Of a stretch of DNA of 64,000 nt, positions 11,940 to 24,669 are shown piece by piece (position 1 is the first letter of the stretch; each line of letters begins with the position of its first letter). Below the pieces are notes generated by a model that saw only the letters and a list, made by a program, of their open reading frames with translations, did not search any database and was not told the DNA's origin. A program made the position numbers and the translations under genes. Source of the stretch: Nautilus pompilius (lineage: Eukaryota > Mollusca > Cephalopoda > Nautilida > Nautilidae). The stretch spans positions 754,001-818,000 of the forward strand of contig JACATO010002451.1 in NCBI GenBank assembly GCA_018389105.1. The letters are read 5' to 3'.

Positions 11940-14900
11940 AAATCAATAAATGAACAGGCTGTTCAAACTAGGAAGTAAACTGGTAGTGTTCGTGAAGCAG
12001 AGATTTTAGTAAAGAAAGGACATTGATTGCTTGTAAAACAATATTGCGAAGCATTTTAGAGGGACTAATTAGAAATTACCCTAAGGAGTGAAATGTACAG
12101 ATTGACAGTGCCCTTCCAAGAACAAGCATGGAATGGAATGTTTGGTGTTTAGGAATCAAAACGCAATATAGTTTATTCTGGTTTTGGAAAATTGTACTGA
12201 AGTTAGTTTAGACGAACTCTGAAGCCAACACGGTTATATAGAAGTCCCTTCTTTTCGAGAAAGACGATTTGTAATTTAATGGATCAGTGCAGTAGTGGCT
12301 GAGTGAACCACTTTAGTGTTATAAGATTACCATATTAATAAAACTCCTTGCGACTAGCCTATCGCATGTGGAAATATTGCTGCATTGGTTTACTCTTCGA
12401 CAAAAACAAGGCAATCGGCCTGGCACTGAAGATCATTGTTCAGGTCTGAATGGCAATGCCCGATATAACCCGCTACTTTCTGTAAGTAGTACATCAATAA
12501 TAACTGCTTGTTCTTGTCTTAATTTTATGTTTTCCATTCAGTTTGGTTAAGAAAAATAAATAAATATCTAGTATTTAAGATAATTCGAGTATCAATACAT
12601 CAAACTGCTAGCTCCCCCCCCCCCACTCAGTTTCACAAAAGTGTTGTATGGATCCCTAGTGCATTGATGCCTTCATTTTCGCCTTTGTTTGACTTTGCTT
12701 TCACCTATCACTATAATTATGCGTTAGAAATGGAAGTAAGAGTTTAACCAGAGTTATCCTCCTTAGTTCGGTAACTATTACACAGTCGTATTCTCAGTGG
12801 GCCTTAACATTCGATTAGCACCTGAAGCGGACGAGTGGCCGGTTTATCTAAATATCCGCTCAGAAATCAGACATGTTCGTCATTCACACAACTCGTTTAT
12901 TATTGGTTTTACCCCAGCAATTTTTCAAATGCTCCAGTTATCAACTTTCAAAGACGCAAAGAGAAATCCTTCCGAAGCCTTTATAATTATGAACGGCTTT
13001 AAGCGAAAATGTCTGTTTAGGTTAGCAGGCATTAACAATACAAAGGCAAGATAACAACAAATATGGAGGGTTCTTAAAAATGAAAGGTCTTATTTTTCCT
13101 ACAACGCGATGGGCGAATGCCTTCTTTTGACTGTCAACAGGTTTATTTACTTCTAGATTTATAAAGAAACACCAGGAATTATTTCAAATCTTTTCATCCA
13201 TCCATCCATGTGACTCTAAGATACCATTATTTGCTTTTCAGTCCAAATATTTTTTTTTTCAAAATGGATGACAAGAAATTTCTAGATCTTTAATTCTTAC
13301 TATCTGTTTGTGAGCCTCGTTTTTCAACCCTCAGTATACACCTATGTCAACATTGAGAAGCCATTACATTTTCTGAAGTCACGTGTAAGCAAGTAGCAGT
13401 CTTTCACTTCTGCCTGAACGCCAATGCATTGTGGGGCGGTCGGAGAATTTAGGAACCCAGTATACATTAAGAAGCGTGCTTTATATCGACACAGCCTTAT
13501 ACAAAATACGCTGCCAGAGGTGAAATGCTTCGAAGATGCTGAAAAGTCATTTGTCTGCACAAGTAAGCTTTTGATGCAAGAATTCTAGTGAAGAAAGTTG
13601 TCTCTGGAAAATTAGAATCCTTCCTTATCTGCATGTTTCTCGTGACCAGCTATACAAGTAAGTATGGGAAGATTACAACTGGCAAACAGAATAAGGTTTT
13701 ACGCGAGCGCTATTTTCGCCGACCACGCAGACACGGTGAACCAGCCGGCGCGGATCATGCCACTGCTCAAGATCGATAAACACGCGTTGTTCTGCTTGTT
13801 ATGCCGTCCTTTGTTTCCATTAAGGCAAATCACTCTTGACATGCTGTTTCTCCCGTGTCAAAGTTTTTATGCATGCGCAGTTTGTGCCAAGGCAATTACC
13901 CTCAAAGCTTCTTACGAATGTCTGCTGTTGACTAAGCTCCTAGGACCGTGAGCCGGACGCGTGGTTAGCGTCAGGTGGTAAGTTTTGGGACCGGTTTATA
14001 TATGGATGGCTGCCAAGTTTATTTACCTAGAAAAAGAGAGCATACGTAGCTCGGTTCGCACACGGGGAAAGAATAGACTTATAAGGCAATATCCATCGTT
14101 TCGTATGCGTAATTTGCAAATTATTAATCAATTTTTTCTTCTTCTTACTATTATTATTCATAGCTTTTAGCATTTTTTGGGGGGGTACTTTTCGGTTATT
14201 ATCGAAGGTTGCTAATCGTTATTATTTACTTTTTTTAAATTGCAGAAGTTTAGCATATAGATGGACTGTCACTGCGGTCTCAGCAACGCCATACTTTGGG
14301 CGAAGTTCTGAACGACCCCAGGTCAGATCTCGCGTGATTACCATCTCTCGGGCATTCACGTTGTTGTGGGTTCGAATTCTGTAGAATGCTAGAGGGATAA
14401 GGAACCTGACTACCTCAGTTCTTTAACAGTATCCTTTGTTTTATGTGGCTTTAGGTCTTTAGCTCCGGTATTTAAATATAAACTTTCTTGGCAAATGTTC
14501 TGAAACGTAAGAAAGAAAGTATTTAAAATTAATTTCTCGTGTTTTTGGCTTTCTCTCAAGAAAGGATAAATATAACTATAAGCATAAAAACACGTAGTTA
14601 GAAGAATTAAAACACCGGCAGCAATTATAGAAACAAATTAGAAGGAAATATAACAGCAATGCATCTGCAAAACAGATAAGATAAAGTGGAAATTCTAATT
14701 ACATAAACAAAGAATATGATACATTAAATGGAAAAACACAAAAATATTACTCAGAATTAAAAGACAAAATATTTTCCTTTACTTGGCTCGGCAAACCCTC
14801 AAAAAATATTTTGATTAAATGTTAAGGAACTGCGTTCCAAACGTCTTGCATCATTAACAAAGGGGAACCAAGCGAATTTAGGCCTTTTATAACATTTTAG

Positions 14901-15689
14901 AAATTCATACCATCCCCTGCAAAGTTGGAGATATGTATAACGAAACACCAGGTACTTGTTTAAGGATTCTTAGACTCCGAATAAGCATCAACAAGTTTGT
15001 TTAAAATCGTCGCAACTGTTTAGATTACATCCATTCAGATCGGCATGATAAACAAGAATTTCTCTGCGCTACTTGGCATCTATTCCTCCATCAATTTTAA
15101 GTAACTTGCCAACTCTGTCCATGAACGAACGGCTTTAAAACTTGAATCACATCATCTCCCCCATGCTGCTTTACCATCTTAGTTACACGCCTCTTCTTTG
15201 TACCTTTTCGTCAACTTATCTATGAAAAATTTGCCCCCCACCTTTTCTAGCCAAACAATTCAAATTCCGTAAGCAATTGGTTTTTCTAGTCGACTGAGAT
15301 CTAACCCTCGCGATTGTCCCCCCTTTGTTCACCCTTTTCACTGTTCCTTAACAAAGTCTTCCTCGATGCTCGAAAACTCCTGCCTCGGGGCGACGTTCAT
15401 CGGCGAAGCGCCACTTTCCTTGTTCATGCCCAGGTGTAGTCCATCTGCTAGTTCTCGGCAGCAGCTCTTTCTTCGGTTTCTCAGAAACCCCGGACGACTT
15501 TTTTCACTCCTGGCAGACTTTTCTTTCTTGTTTCGAATGGCGTCTTGCCGATATTTCTCCTCTACGATCGTTGAGCTCGCAGCCCGGAAAAATCGTCATT
15601 TTCCTGCAATATGGTCACTTTTAAGTCCTTTAGCTTTTAAACTGATTGTTCTTTCTCTTTCCTTGCTAAATAATTCTAGCATGGAGCCA

Positions 15690-15708
15690 TTTATTATTAT
15701 TATTATTA

Positions 15709-15763
<55 letters not shown>
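15690..15763 (+). repeat. (ATT)n microsatellite
   Basis: More than 20 ATT units with one interruption near 15710. The repeat extends a chance ORF (15366-15779) that I do not accept as a gene. Confidence 0.95.
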
Positions 15764-16199
15764 TCGTGTTTGTAAATAAATTAACAAACAAAATCGTGTA
15801 CAAGACTGCCTTGCTTGCTGCTGACTGCCCCCCCCCCCCCTGTAAGTTGAACAGTATTACTCTCAGGGTCCTCCTAAGTAGATGGCGATAAATTGTATTG
15901 TTGTTATAACTTTCTTAAAAAAATCATCTCAGCAAAGGTAAGAACAATGTCGCCCACAACAGATTTGTCTGTTTTGGACATTTTCTGAGGTAGAGTTGAA
16001 CAGTTTCAGCCGTCGGAGCATGTCCGTCAGGTGGGCACCCGTTGATCAACCCAGCCAAATCGCAGTTATAACTCTATGACGGTAACAATTAAAGTATAAC
16101 TTTAAAAGGTTAAACGGTAATTTAGCTTGCGTAATTTGTTTACCAATTGCCCTATGCAGGTAAACAAAATTGAGAACGATGTACACTGGCTGGGAAAGT

Positions 16200-17340
16200 T
16201 TACTAGGACCTATACTTAATAATGGATCCGCTTTGTGTTTGAATAACGGCCGTGACACGGCGTGGCACAAATCCACAAGGTGCTACAAGGGAATCCTCAG
16301 GGGTATTTCCCCATCCAGTCATTAGTAATGTATAAGGCAGTGTATAAAATGAGGTAAGCAGAGGATCGTAATAGCAAATGCGTCTTTCAGGTTTATGTCA
16401 TAGATGCTCAATTGGATAGTAATCCGGAGATTGTGTTGGCCATGAGGTAGGCAGAAAGTATCTGTTCTTATCAGGGTACATATGAAGCATTGATGAATGC
16501 ACTTGATCGGAAATTATTTAAGCTTTGGCATTCATTCTGCCCTCTAGACAGACCAAGAGGCCCAGAGTGTGCCAGCAAAGCCTGTTTCAGAACACAACTC
16601 TATCACCAAAGACCTGAACAGATAGGATACACAAGCGGGGTATGGTCAAGTGATTTGTATGACTTTATACGTGCTAAAAACGAATCGTGGACTTGCCAGA
16701 CCACATCACTTTTCATCAGTTCTTCTTACTTCAATGCCTGCTCTGCTTAACACCACACGCGCCATATTTTCCTGTCGGTAACCGTGATCAGTGGTTTATT
16801 CAATGATCTCTACTGCCATCGTCCGTTCGTTACAACGTTACTTGCAGGGTACGGCTGGAGATCGTGAATTGCACCACACTGAATACCGCTGTCAGATGGT
16901 TTATCACTTGACGATAATTAGACTTTACTATCCTGTCTAACTGTCATTCTCCTCTTTCTTTCAACACTTGTTTGCGGCCACAATTTCTCCACGTGGCACA
17001 CACGGTTTCACCTTTTTTGCCATCGCTGGTAACTCGAATGACCGATATCTTAGAGGCATTGGCCACTGTGGCACCTGCTAAGTGTGGACCCACGATCATC
17101 CTTTTGTAGAACGATGTAATGGCTTTGCCTTTCCCCATATCTGTTAAACTGACTGCTCATGCGCTAGTCCAAGTCGGTGACAGAGCTGCAGGGATTACTT
17201 ACCACATCACGTGGTCAACCTAATTTGTGTCTTCAGCTCATTCCAGACCAAAGTCTCAAAGAACAAATAAGTCCTGATAAGTTGGCCAGCGGGACCTTTT
17301 GAAACAGAATAAAATAATGTTATGACTTATTGGCCACCCT
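16200..17340. repeat. Likely interspersed DNA repeat, family not named
   Basis: The stretch has the texture of an old transposon: GGCGTGGCACAAATCCACAA, GGTGCTACAAGGGAATCC, GATGCTCAATTGGATAGTAA, and GGCCACCCTGTA at the right end. It resembles widespread animal repeats I recall, but I cannot name the family. Short ORFs at 16046-16276 (minus) and 16490-16750 (plus) are probably fragments or chance frames. Confidence 0.3.
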
Positions 17341-17344
17341 GTAT

Positions 17345-20300
17345 TTTTACCCTAGCTCACCTCAAACTAACCAAGTAGAACATCTGTGAGAAGATGAGAG
17401 GCGAGTGAACAAGAGAAAACTTTCACCAATGACAAGGTTAAAAGCCATCACTAACGAAGGATGGAACTCGGCCCCTGCTGAGTATTGCGGAAGTCTATTT
17501 GGTTTTTTTTTTCATGTCAGAATATTTGATCAGGTCAACCGCACTAGACGCATAATCACGAACTAAGCATAAGCATCAGTATTCTGCAAGTTTAGACAGC
17601 TGGCTGTATATTTATTCGGCAAAAATGTTTATTCCGCATTTGGGAATACCTAATTAGCATGCCAAGGTACTAATCCTGGCCAGTATAACTCCTTTTCAAC
17701 CGCGTCAAATTTCGGGAAAATGGTGGACAGTGTAAATAATCATTTGTAAAACTACTCCGTGACTTCAGTCGAGCGGTTTTTTATTCTTAGATTTTCTGAA
17801 AGATGTAAAATCGCAAGTATACAATAAATACAATAACCAGGGGGAATTAACGGGGAAGTCGACACGGCTTTAATATATTAGTGCCATTTATGACCCCTTT
17901 AAAGTCTAAAAATAACAATAAATGCATAACTATTTTTATATCGATACTGCGGAAACTTCTATCTTGTTTTTAAAGTGGCAGTAAAACGAATAGCGACGAC
18001 AAAGCCCATACGAACACTGTACAGCACACCAACTGCCACAACTCTGACGTATGTGTAGCACTTTGCGGCCTTTTCGACAGAAGAGCTATGGTGTCACCCA
18101 TAAATGTTTACGAGATATCGAAAGTTTACATTTACAGAAATCCCTATGAAACTAATAATATAAATAAATTATTACAAACGTTTTTAGTCGTGAAGTAACT
18201 TAAATGTTTGTTGTATTACTTCATCGTTCCGTTATTACCTTCTTTCACGAAAAATTAAACGAACAAAGACTTACTAAAATTCGAAATAAAATGTTCTAGA
18301 ACCCTTTACGTATAATGTTAGTTCGGGTCCCTTCCCAACATTTTGTTAGTATTATTAGCTAATAAAATTATATTTCGACGATCTTCCCCTGTCGATCTCT
18401 TCAGCCAACCGAAACCTTCCGAAGGGCAAGGACGTCGTTGAAAAACAAATCAGGAAAGATAATTTTGGGAATAAGTACTTATATTTCTCTATTTATCTTT
18501 TATAACCGCGCGAGTCCTAACTCACTGCTTACCCATTTGTTCACCAATAATGTCAAACAAAATTCCGTACACTTATTATCGGTGAGTGAGGTCCCTCGCT
18601 CCGATTCGTCCACCTCTCTGAAATCTCGTTTACCACGTGATCGTATTTGAAATAAAAAGTGATTTTTAAAGTATTTTATCATTCGTATATTCCAAAGCAA
18701 ACAACAACAACAAAAAAGAACTATAATTTGTGCCATTAAAAAAATAAAAAAGCTTTCGAATTTCCCATCGTGTTTTCAATTTTGCTGTACTTTCAATATG
18801 GTCGTTCGTAAAATGCTAAGCCTGCGGTTCACTGAAGCTGTCCTGAGTAGCGCAGAAGAAGGGGTACTCACCCAATTACTTCGCGTAGAAGAGAGGCGGT
18901 GCAGACAAAAGAAAACACTACGCTGTGTATCCCGTCTACCACCCAGCAACAAAGAACGCATTAGTAGCCGCGAAATAATGAGGTTGGGCCAGTTCAGTAG
19001 CAGGAAATTCTCGGTGGGGGCTGAAAACTCGCCATTGAACGAAGGAAACGCCGTTAGCGGTCCTCAAAAACAAAAAAACAAATCAAACTCCTCTAAAAGC
19101 GGTTTTAATTTAATGAAGGTAAATTTAAATTTGTTCGATAGTTAATTCTGCAGACGTCGGACTCGCGGTCAGTGGAAGCTTCGCTGAAATAACGATGAAG
19201 TATAAATTTTTTCAACGCCGCAGTCGAAGAGTTTACCACTCGGCACTTTGTGGCATCCCCTTTTTTCCGAAAGAGCCGGACTATATTTTAATGCTATTCC
19301 GTCCTGTCTGACAGTATACCGCTATGTGAGAAAGAGTGGGGGGGGTTAAAATCTAGCTTTCTTTTTCTTTTAAAATTATTTTAAACAAGAGTTCTTAGCC
19401 CTATAGCGTTCGTGCTGTGTGAAAGCTGGAGGCAAACTATCGAATTTCTGGATCTTATTTACCGTTTAAAATCAGGAAGCCGGTTGTGGCAATTCCGGCA
19501 AGGATCTTAATTGCTGTTCGTTCGAGCCTGTCTTTAAGTCTCATCGACATTTATCAGAATTAAAAGCCATCGGGGCTTCTTTTTTGCTTTGTTTTTGGAG
19601 CGCTAAAGACATTTTGAAAAATAGCTCGTTTTCAGAATAATCCATGCATTTAGGGATTCGCGCGCGTCTTTATTCGCCTAAGGGACTCGGAGTCTTTAGC
19701 AAAACCACGGCAAAAGAACAGACAAAAAGGATTTTTAATGTAGCTTTACTTTGGGCGTAGAATTTTAAGCTAATCTTGTAAATAAATGTGCCAAAATCAC
19801 GTGTCGTGTGTTTGTGTAGGACAAGAGATGGACCGGGCGGGCAGGGGCCGAATTTTCCCGAGACTCTCCGAACGTATTAGCTTAAACATGGCGGAAATAA
19901 AGCAAGCCAAGAGAAGGCGAAGAATAGTTGTAATAGTACAGTAGGTTGTAAAGGAAAGGATTTGTAATTCGTGTCAGGTTACGTTTCCAGTGCATCTTGG
20001 GAGCGCTCGCTCGGTTTTCGGAATATATTTTAATTTTCATGATTCAGGGGAAGTAACTGCGAGCCAAGGCATACAAGTTGAAGATGTATTTGTGTGTGTA
20101 TATCACCATCCGGGGGTTGACCGTAAAGTTCCAGGAGCTAAAAGCAGAAATAATTCTTATCTTGATCTACTTAAACATTTTTTTCTAATAACATAATTTT
20201 GATTTATGCAGGATTTTAATTTGACAGTTACAACGCACGGTGACATATTGGCTTATTCGGTCATATTCTACTAAACTGTACACTCCTGTTGTATTTCTGC

Positions 20301-20500
20301 GTTTTTATCCACAAAAATGCAGTGTAGCACCTGCAAATCCCACTACATTTAACATTAAAATTATCCAAAGGACCTGTAGGGATTTTTGACATTCTATTAA
20401 CATACGAAGACTGCCATAAACAAACATTACTAGAATCATTTTTGAAATCCAGTGCATACAGCTGCCAACAAACTCTGGATCCTGACATTGTGACCAAGGG
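17345..20500. other. Upstream noncoding region with one longer unassigned ORF
   Basis: The main item is a 115-codon + strand frame at 18798-19145 (begins MVVRKMLSLRFTEAVLSSAE). It is rich in Arg, Ser and Lys, without a known domain, and has a possible splice donor (AAG|GTAAAT) at 19116/19117. A GC box and YY1-like pair follow at 19835. I see no other gene. Confidence 0.35.
19835..19893 (+). promoter_or_regulatory. Candidate cryptic promoter: GC box and YY1-like site
   Basis: A GGGCGGG box (19835-19841) lies 43 bp before AACATGGCG (19885-19893), which matches the YY1 core AANATGGCG. In many animals such a site sits just downstream of a start of transcription. The ATG inside it opens only an 18-codon frame (MAEIKQAKRRRRIVVIVQ) before TAG. 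No gene is recognised. Confidence 0.25.
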
Positions 20501-20501
20501 G

Positions 20502-22090
20502 TTAATGACAGTCGGAGAGCGCATCATTTATCCTTAAGAATCCTAATACTGTACAGATTTTGCGTGCTTTCTTAAACGAAAATTTCCGAGCTTTTACAGA
20601 AGCAAAATTTTCAGTGACATCACCAAAGTTAACGTATCTGGCAATGCCATTTTCAATAGACAGTATAACCAAGTTTTTTAGCCGCCATTGCAACATCGCT
20701 GTTTTCAGACGGGTATTTATAGGTTCTAGCTTGGAAAATCTTCTAACACCTGATGCAACAGTCACCGGTATGGCGAGAAGAATCCGAATGGCAATCGAAA
20801 AATTGTACATTTTTTGCAGGTGCCTTGATGGAAGGAAAATTCAACGTTTTAAGAGGAGCTCTGTTGAATGAGTCAGGTGAGACAAATTTCAAAGATTCCA
20901 TCTCTTCAGCCGGCAGGTAACCAACCATCAATATCAAAATCCTTGTTTACTGTGAGCACTTTTTCTGGTTCGAAGACAGTTTTTCATTCTGACTTCGATA
21001 AATGCTGAAATCCATTCATAACTCCAAATATCTCGTGATGAGTTCTTAATTGTTCAAATCTGCTGTTAAGAGTTGAAATAGCTGTATCAATTATTGGAGC
21101 ACTTTACAGGAAAATCCTCTCGCATCTGGGACCGGTTTATCGTCAGCTTCGTAGGTAGACTTTTTTATTTTTATTAGAGCCAGTTTTAAAGGACGCTATG
21201 TTTGCAGATCATTCGCTATTTCTCTTGCATCAGTAAGTACGCTTTCAAAGACACTTGCACAACTACGAAATGACTGTAGTTCTTTGCTGACAAGCTTGAC
21301 ATGGAAGAAAAAGTCACACAAAATGATAGCTAGAAGGAACTTTAAATTCTTCAGTTCTTTGCAAAGAGATTCTGCTTCACTGCGAGCTTGGGGATCATTT
21401 GCTGTTTCTGATATTTCCACTAATGCATCATATAACTCTACAGTTTGGTGCACAGGGAGTGAAAAATGCTCTTGGATTTTGTTCTAAAAGACGCGATCTG
21501 AATTGCGCTCTTTCATATTAGCACAATTGTGGTAGCTTTGGCCACTGATGTTGATGAATTATAATCTCAGCTCGTAGTGTAAGACGCCGAAAATTTTTTA
21601 TCTGTGATCTTCACATCGACAAAACTTTATGAAATGCTTGCAAACTCCGGGAGAAACGGTGGATGAACCGTCTGAGGTATAGCAATAGTGCTGACATCTG
21701 TTCATTATGGCTGAGATCCGGTGGGTGCACAGTGTAATATCACAGAATAATATTTAAGTCTTTATTCTGAGAAATCAACTCATTCTGTATTCGCTTTCCC
21801 AAGTAGTGGTCATGAATTTTTCCACCCGTCACTCATCTCAGATGTTCCTTCATGGCACAACTCTCTATTGACTGTACAACTCCAAGAAAGTTCTCATTCT
21901 GTGCCTGACGCAGTTTGCCAACTGAATCTGAAAAGCCATGTTGTGCTTAGACAGAAACTGTAAGATGGATAGGAGATATTCAAAGACAATTCGTCGGTGA
22001 GCTGATGATTTGTCGGTTTAGTGTATCCACAGTGCATTCATTCCCGTCGGTTCTTTTCACGAGGTCAAACCATTGCAGGATGAACTATGC
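20502..22090 (-). pseudogene. hAT transposase relic, ZMYM1-like, with dimerisation domain
   Basis: On the minus strand the C-terminal end reads AIRILLAIPVTVASGVRRFS followed by KLEPINTRL and a LVILSIENGIAR block, the classic hAT C-terminal dimerisation domain. Upstream on the same strand are RFEQLRTHHEIFGVMNGF and the long frame at 21196-21453 (SETANDPQARSEAESLCKEL, then LAIILCDFFFHV), both typical of ZMYM1-like domesticated or mobile hAT proteins. Several frameshifts and stops break the frame. The part between 21.5 and 22.1 kb is only loosely assigned. Confidence 0.8.
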
Positions 22091-22596
22091 CAATCTAGCT
22101 ATTTAAAGCTATACAGTACACTAACAGCCAAAGAATACTGTTTTTCAAACTTAAAGGGCGGTGGTTTTTGGTGAAAGGCACAAAATTACCAGCATGTAAA
22201 AAAAAAACAAAAAAATCGATCTAAAATACGTCTGCATTCTCATTCTAAGGCCTTACAGGTTCTAGGAATTTTATTTTTGAGAAATTCTGAGCAAAAACTT
22301 TGAATAAAAAGGACTCCCCCCGCTATTCTACGTGCATAACAGGTGTGAAGAACAAATCAAGATTGCATTTTAAGACACAATTTAATGCAATTTAACCAGT
22401 TTTATTATTGCACAAGGGATTTGACAAAATCATCTTTCTGGCATGTCTTCTAGCACACATGTCAATGTCTAGTTTCATATCTTCATGCATATACGTCAGG
22501 ATAAGTGGTTTGAAATAGTCCTCTTCCATAGACCTTTGTAATGAGCTGATTTGTTTCAAAAACATATCTTTTCAACTCCATTTGATGTGACTGATG

Positions 22597-22599
<3 letters not shown>

Positions 22600-22653
<54 letters not shown>
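22600..22653 (+). repeat. (GA)27 microsatellite
   Basis: Pure GA dinucleotides between the two hAT relics. Confidence 0.95.
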
Positions 22654-22654
<1 letters not shown>

Positions 22655-22699
22655 AATTATGGTTATATTGGGTACATCAACAGGAATGCTCTTCTATTT

Positions 22700-23330
22700 G
22701 TTTTCCTGATAGGCTATGGCATCAAGGCAATTGAGTAAAAGCTCGTACATCTCATCAAACTCATGTAGAGTACTGTCCTTCTCAATCCATTTGTCTTTCA
22801 GAATAATTTGAATTTTATTTTATTAAGTTGTTTAAGAGTGTCCAACACGATGAGAACTTCCCACATTTGAGAGCTTTACAAAGCATTAGGTTTAGATCAT
22901 GCCTGGATCAACAGTGATGGACTTCCATTGGAGATTCCTTGCTAAACATTGTAGCATATTCTAACTGGTGTCCTGCCATATTAAAGTCTTCATCCATACT
23001 CACACAGACAAGGTTGGACCTCCCATCTCAGAATAGTCCTCAAGGGTTCAAAGATATTTTGACATACTGCTTCACCCGAAATGTTCTCACATAGGATAAA
23101 TCTAATTAGTCATTCAACGGGGTTTCTAATGACGGTTTAACGTATGACAAGACTTAGTTTCTGATGTCTCTCACTTCGTCAAACTGAAAACCATAGTAAA
23201 GTCCAATAACTTGAACCATTTCTTTCTGCTCAATGGTGTCCTAAACCGTTGATACACAGTGAGATCTTTCTGAGAAGTTTCCAACGTGTAAATTACATAG
23301 CATTCTTTTTATAGTTGTTCAAATAGTGTT
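22700..23330 (-). pseudogene. Second hAT transposase relic (ZBED5/FAM200-like)
   Basis: Minus-strand reading gives LIRFILCENISGEAVCQNIF (about 23130-23070), then MDEDFNMAGHQLEYATMFSK (about 22995-22935), and a diverged stretch toward 22750. The order and wording fit the central RNase-H-like region of ZBED-type hAT transposases (…FI…TGEA…, …DGAPAMxG…). Stops are frequent. A (GA)n microsatellite at 22600 separates it from the other hAT relic, and the two may be parts of one region or two insertions. Confidence 0.45.
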
Positions 23331-24562
23331 TAAATGTTGTTTTTTTTTACCAGCTTCAAACTACTGCTAGTATTGTCTTCTTTGTGAACACTTAGAACAA
23401 TACCCTAGACCTCATTACTTCATTATTATGCTTTACATTTCTGATGCTATAATATGCAATGGTGACATATATTTTACTGGATGCATTTACATATGTCTTG
23501 AAGGTGTTCACTTCTACCATTGAAATGATGTGGTAGTCCCAGGCTGCGTTGTTCTTAAGATCTTTGAGAGAACGTTACCAATTTTTGTTAAGTTCTGTGA
23601 TTAACTTTGGTAGTTGATGTGAAGCATCTTAAAAACCAACACTTGCTAGACAGATAAACCCACCAACGTTATTTGAATAGCGAGCAAGTCAAACTTCTTA
23701 CACCAGTCTCCACAACAACATCTGTTCGTGTATCCACTCTTGCTTTTTTGTCTTTGTACTGCTTGAAAGAAAATTGAAATTTGTTTCTGGTTCTTGGCTT
23801 TGAATTAAATGGTACTTCATATCAGCATCATCTATGGCATAGATTAAAAGTGTGAATGACTGCCATTGCTCAGCATCCTGCGAACAAAAGTACAAATAAA
23901 ATCAAATTAAAAATTGATGACTGCAGCAAAGTTTGTTTTTCTTTTATCCCAGTTGCAGCCTCATTGAAATCGCCTATAAAGAAGTATGAGTGATTGCCGT
24001 AGGGTAATTGGTGTCAACCAACTTAAATTGTCATTGTTGTATGGAACTATAGATGAAAATCGATAATTTATCAAGTTGCAATTAGGATTGTCTTTAGTAA
24101 TCTTATGCAATAATTGAGCAACATTTTGAAACATTTCTGATATAAATAATGATGTAATGCCCAACATAATAACCGTAAGAAAATAGCACATTGTGTAATG
24201 CAATATTCTGGTACTATTTTTCTTTGAATGAATTCTGTTGGTTAATTATGGAAGTTTTCACTGTTCAGAGCCATCCTTTGAGTTGTCAAAGTTATCTCTG
24301 ACACTACATCACTGATGGCTTCTGCCTATTAAAGCATACAGAAGATGAAGTTTCCTATGAATTTCCCAGCGGGAAATTTGTGACTTGTGCTGATGATGAG
24401 GCAACATGAAAATTACCTTCCATGGCTCCACTTTTTAATGTGTTGTTTTCAGGATTAAAAATAAGAGCTGAATTCATGTGATACATACTGCATTAATAAT
24501 CAACCATCTTTGTAGTTATGCTTACAGGAGCAACTTCAAAGGCATATTCCAATTGCATCGTA

Positions 24563-24660
24563 GATGAAACTGTCGAACACCATCTCGGAGAATGTCCAAA
24601 ATACAAGACAGACAAATATTTTGGGGCAGTCCTGCTTCCGGCTCTGCTAAGGCGCTTTTC
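24563..24660 (+). pseudogene. Possible non-LTR retrotransposon tail fragment
   Basis: The frame reads DETVEHHLGECPKYKTDKYF, close to the ETVEHxLxxCPxY block found at the C-terminal end of many LINE reverse transcriptases. Nothing else of a LINE was recognised around it. Confidence 0.4.
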
Positions 24661-24669
24661 AAAAACATT

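Larger units (their letters stand above)
10200..16190. other. Upstream noncoding region
   Basis: Two CRE palindromes, a CpG-rich patch at 10.7-11.0 kb with GGACAGCGCC (10924-10933), C-runs (12615, 15829) and a tRNA-like GGGTTCGAATTC near 14370. ORFs of 60-140 codons here (for example 11253-11675) have no recognisable domain. Confidence 0.4.

Noticed and set aside
15366..15779. 137-codon ORF ending in poly-Ile/Leu
   Set aside because: The C-terminal third is the ATT microsatellite and the rest has no recognisable domain.
23698..24203. Two minus-strand ORFs (65 and 80 codons) next to the hAT relics
   Set aside because: Possibly transposon debris, but no motif could be matched, so they are left unassigned.
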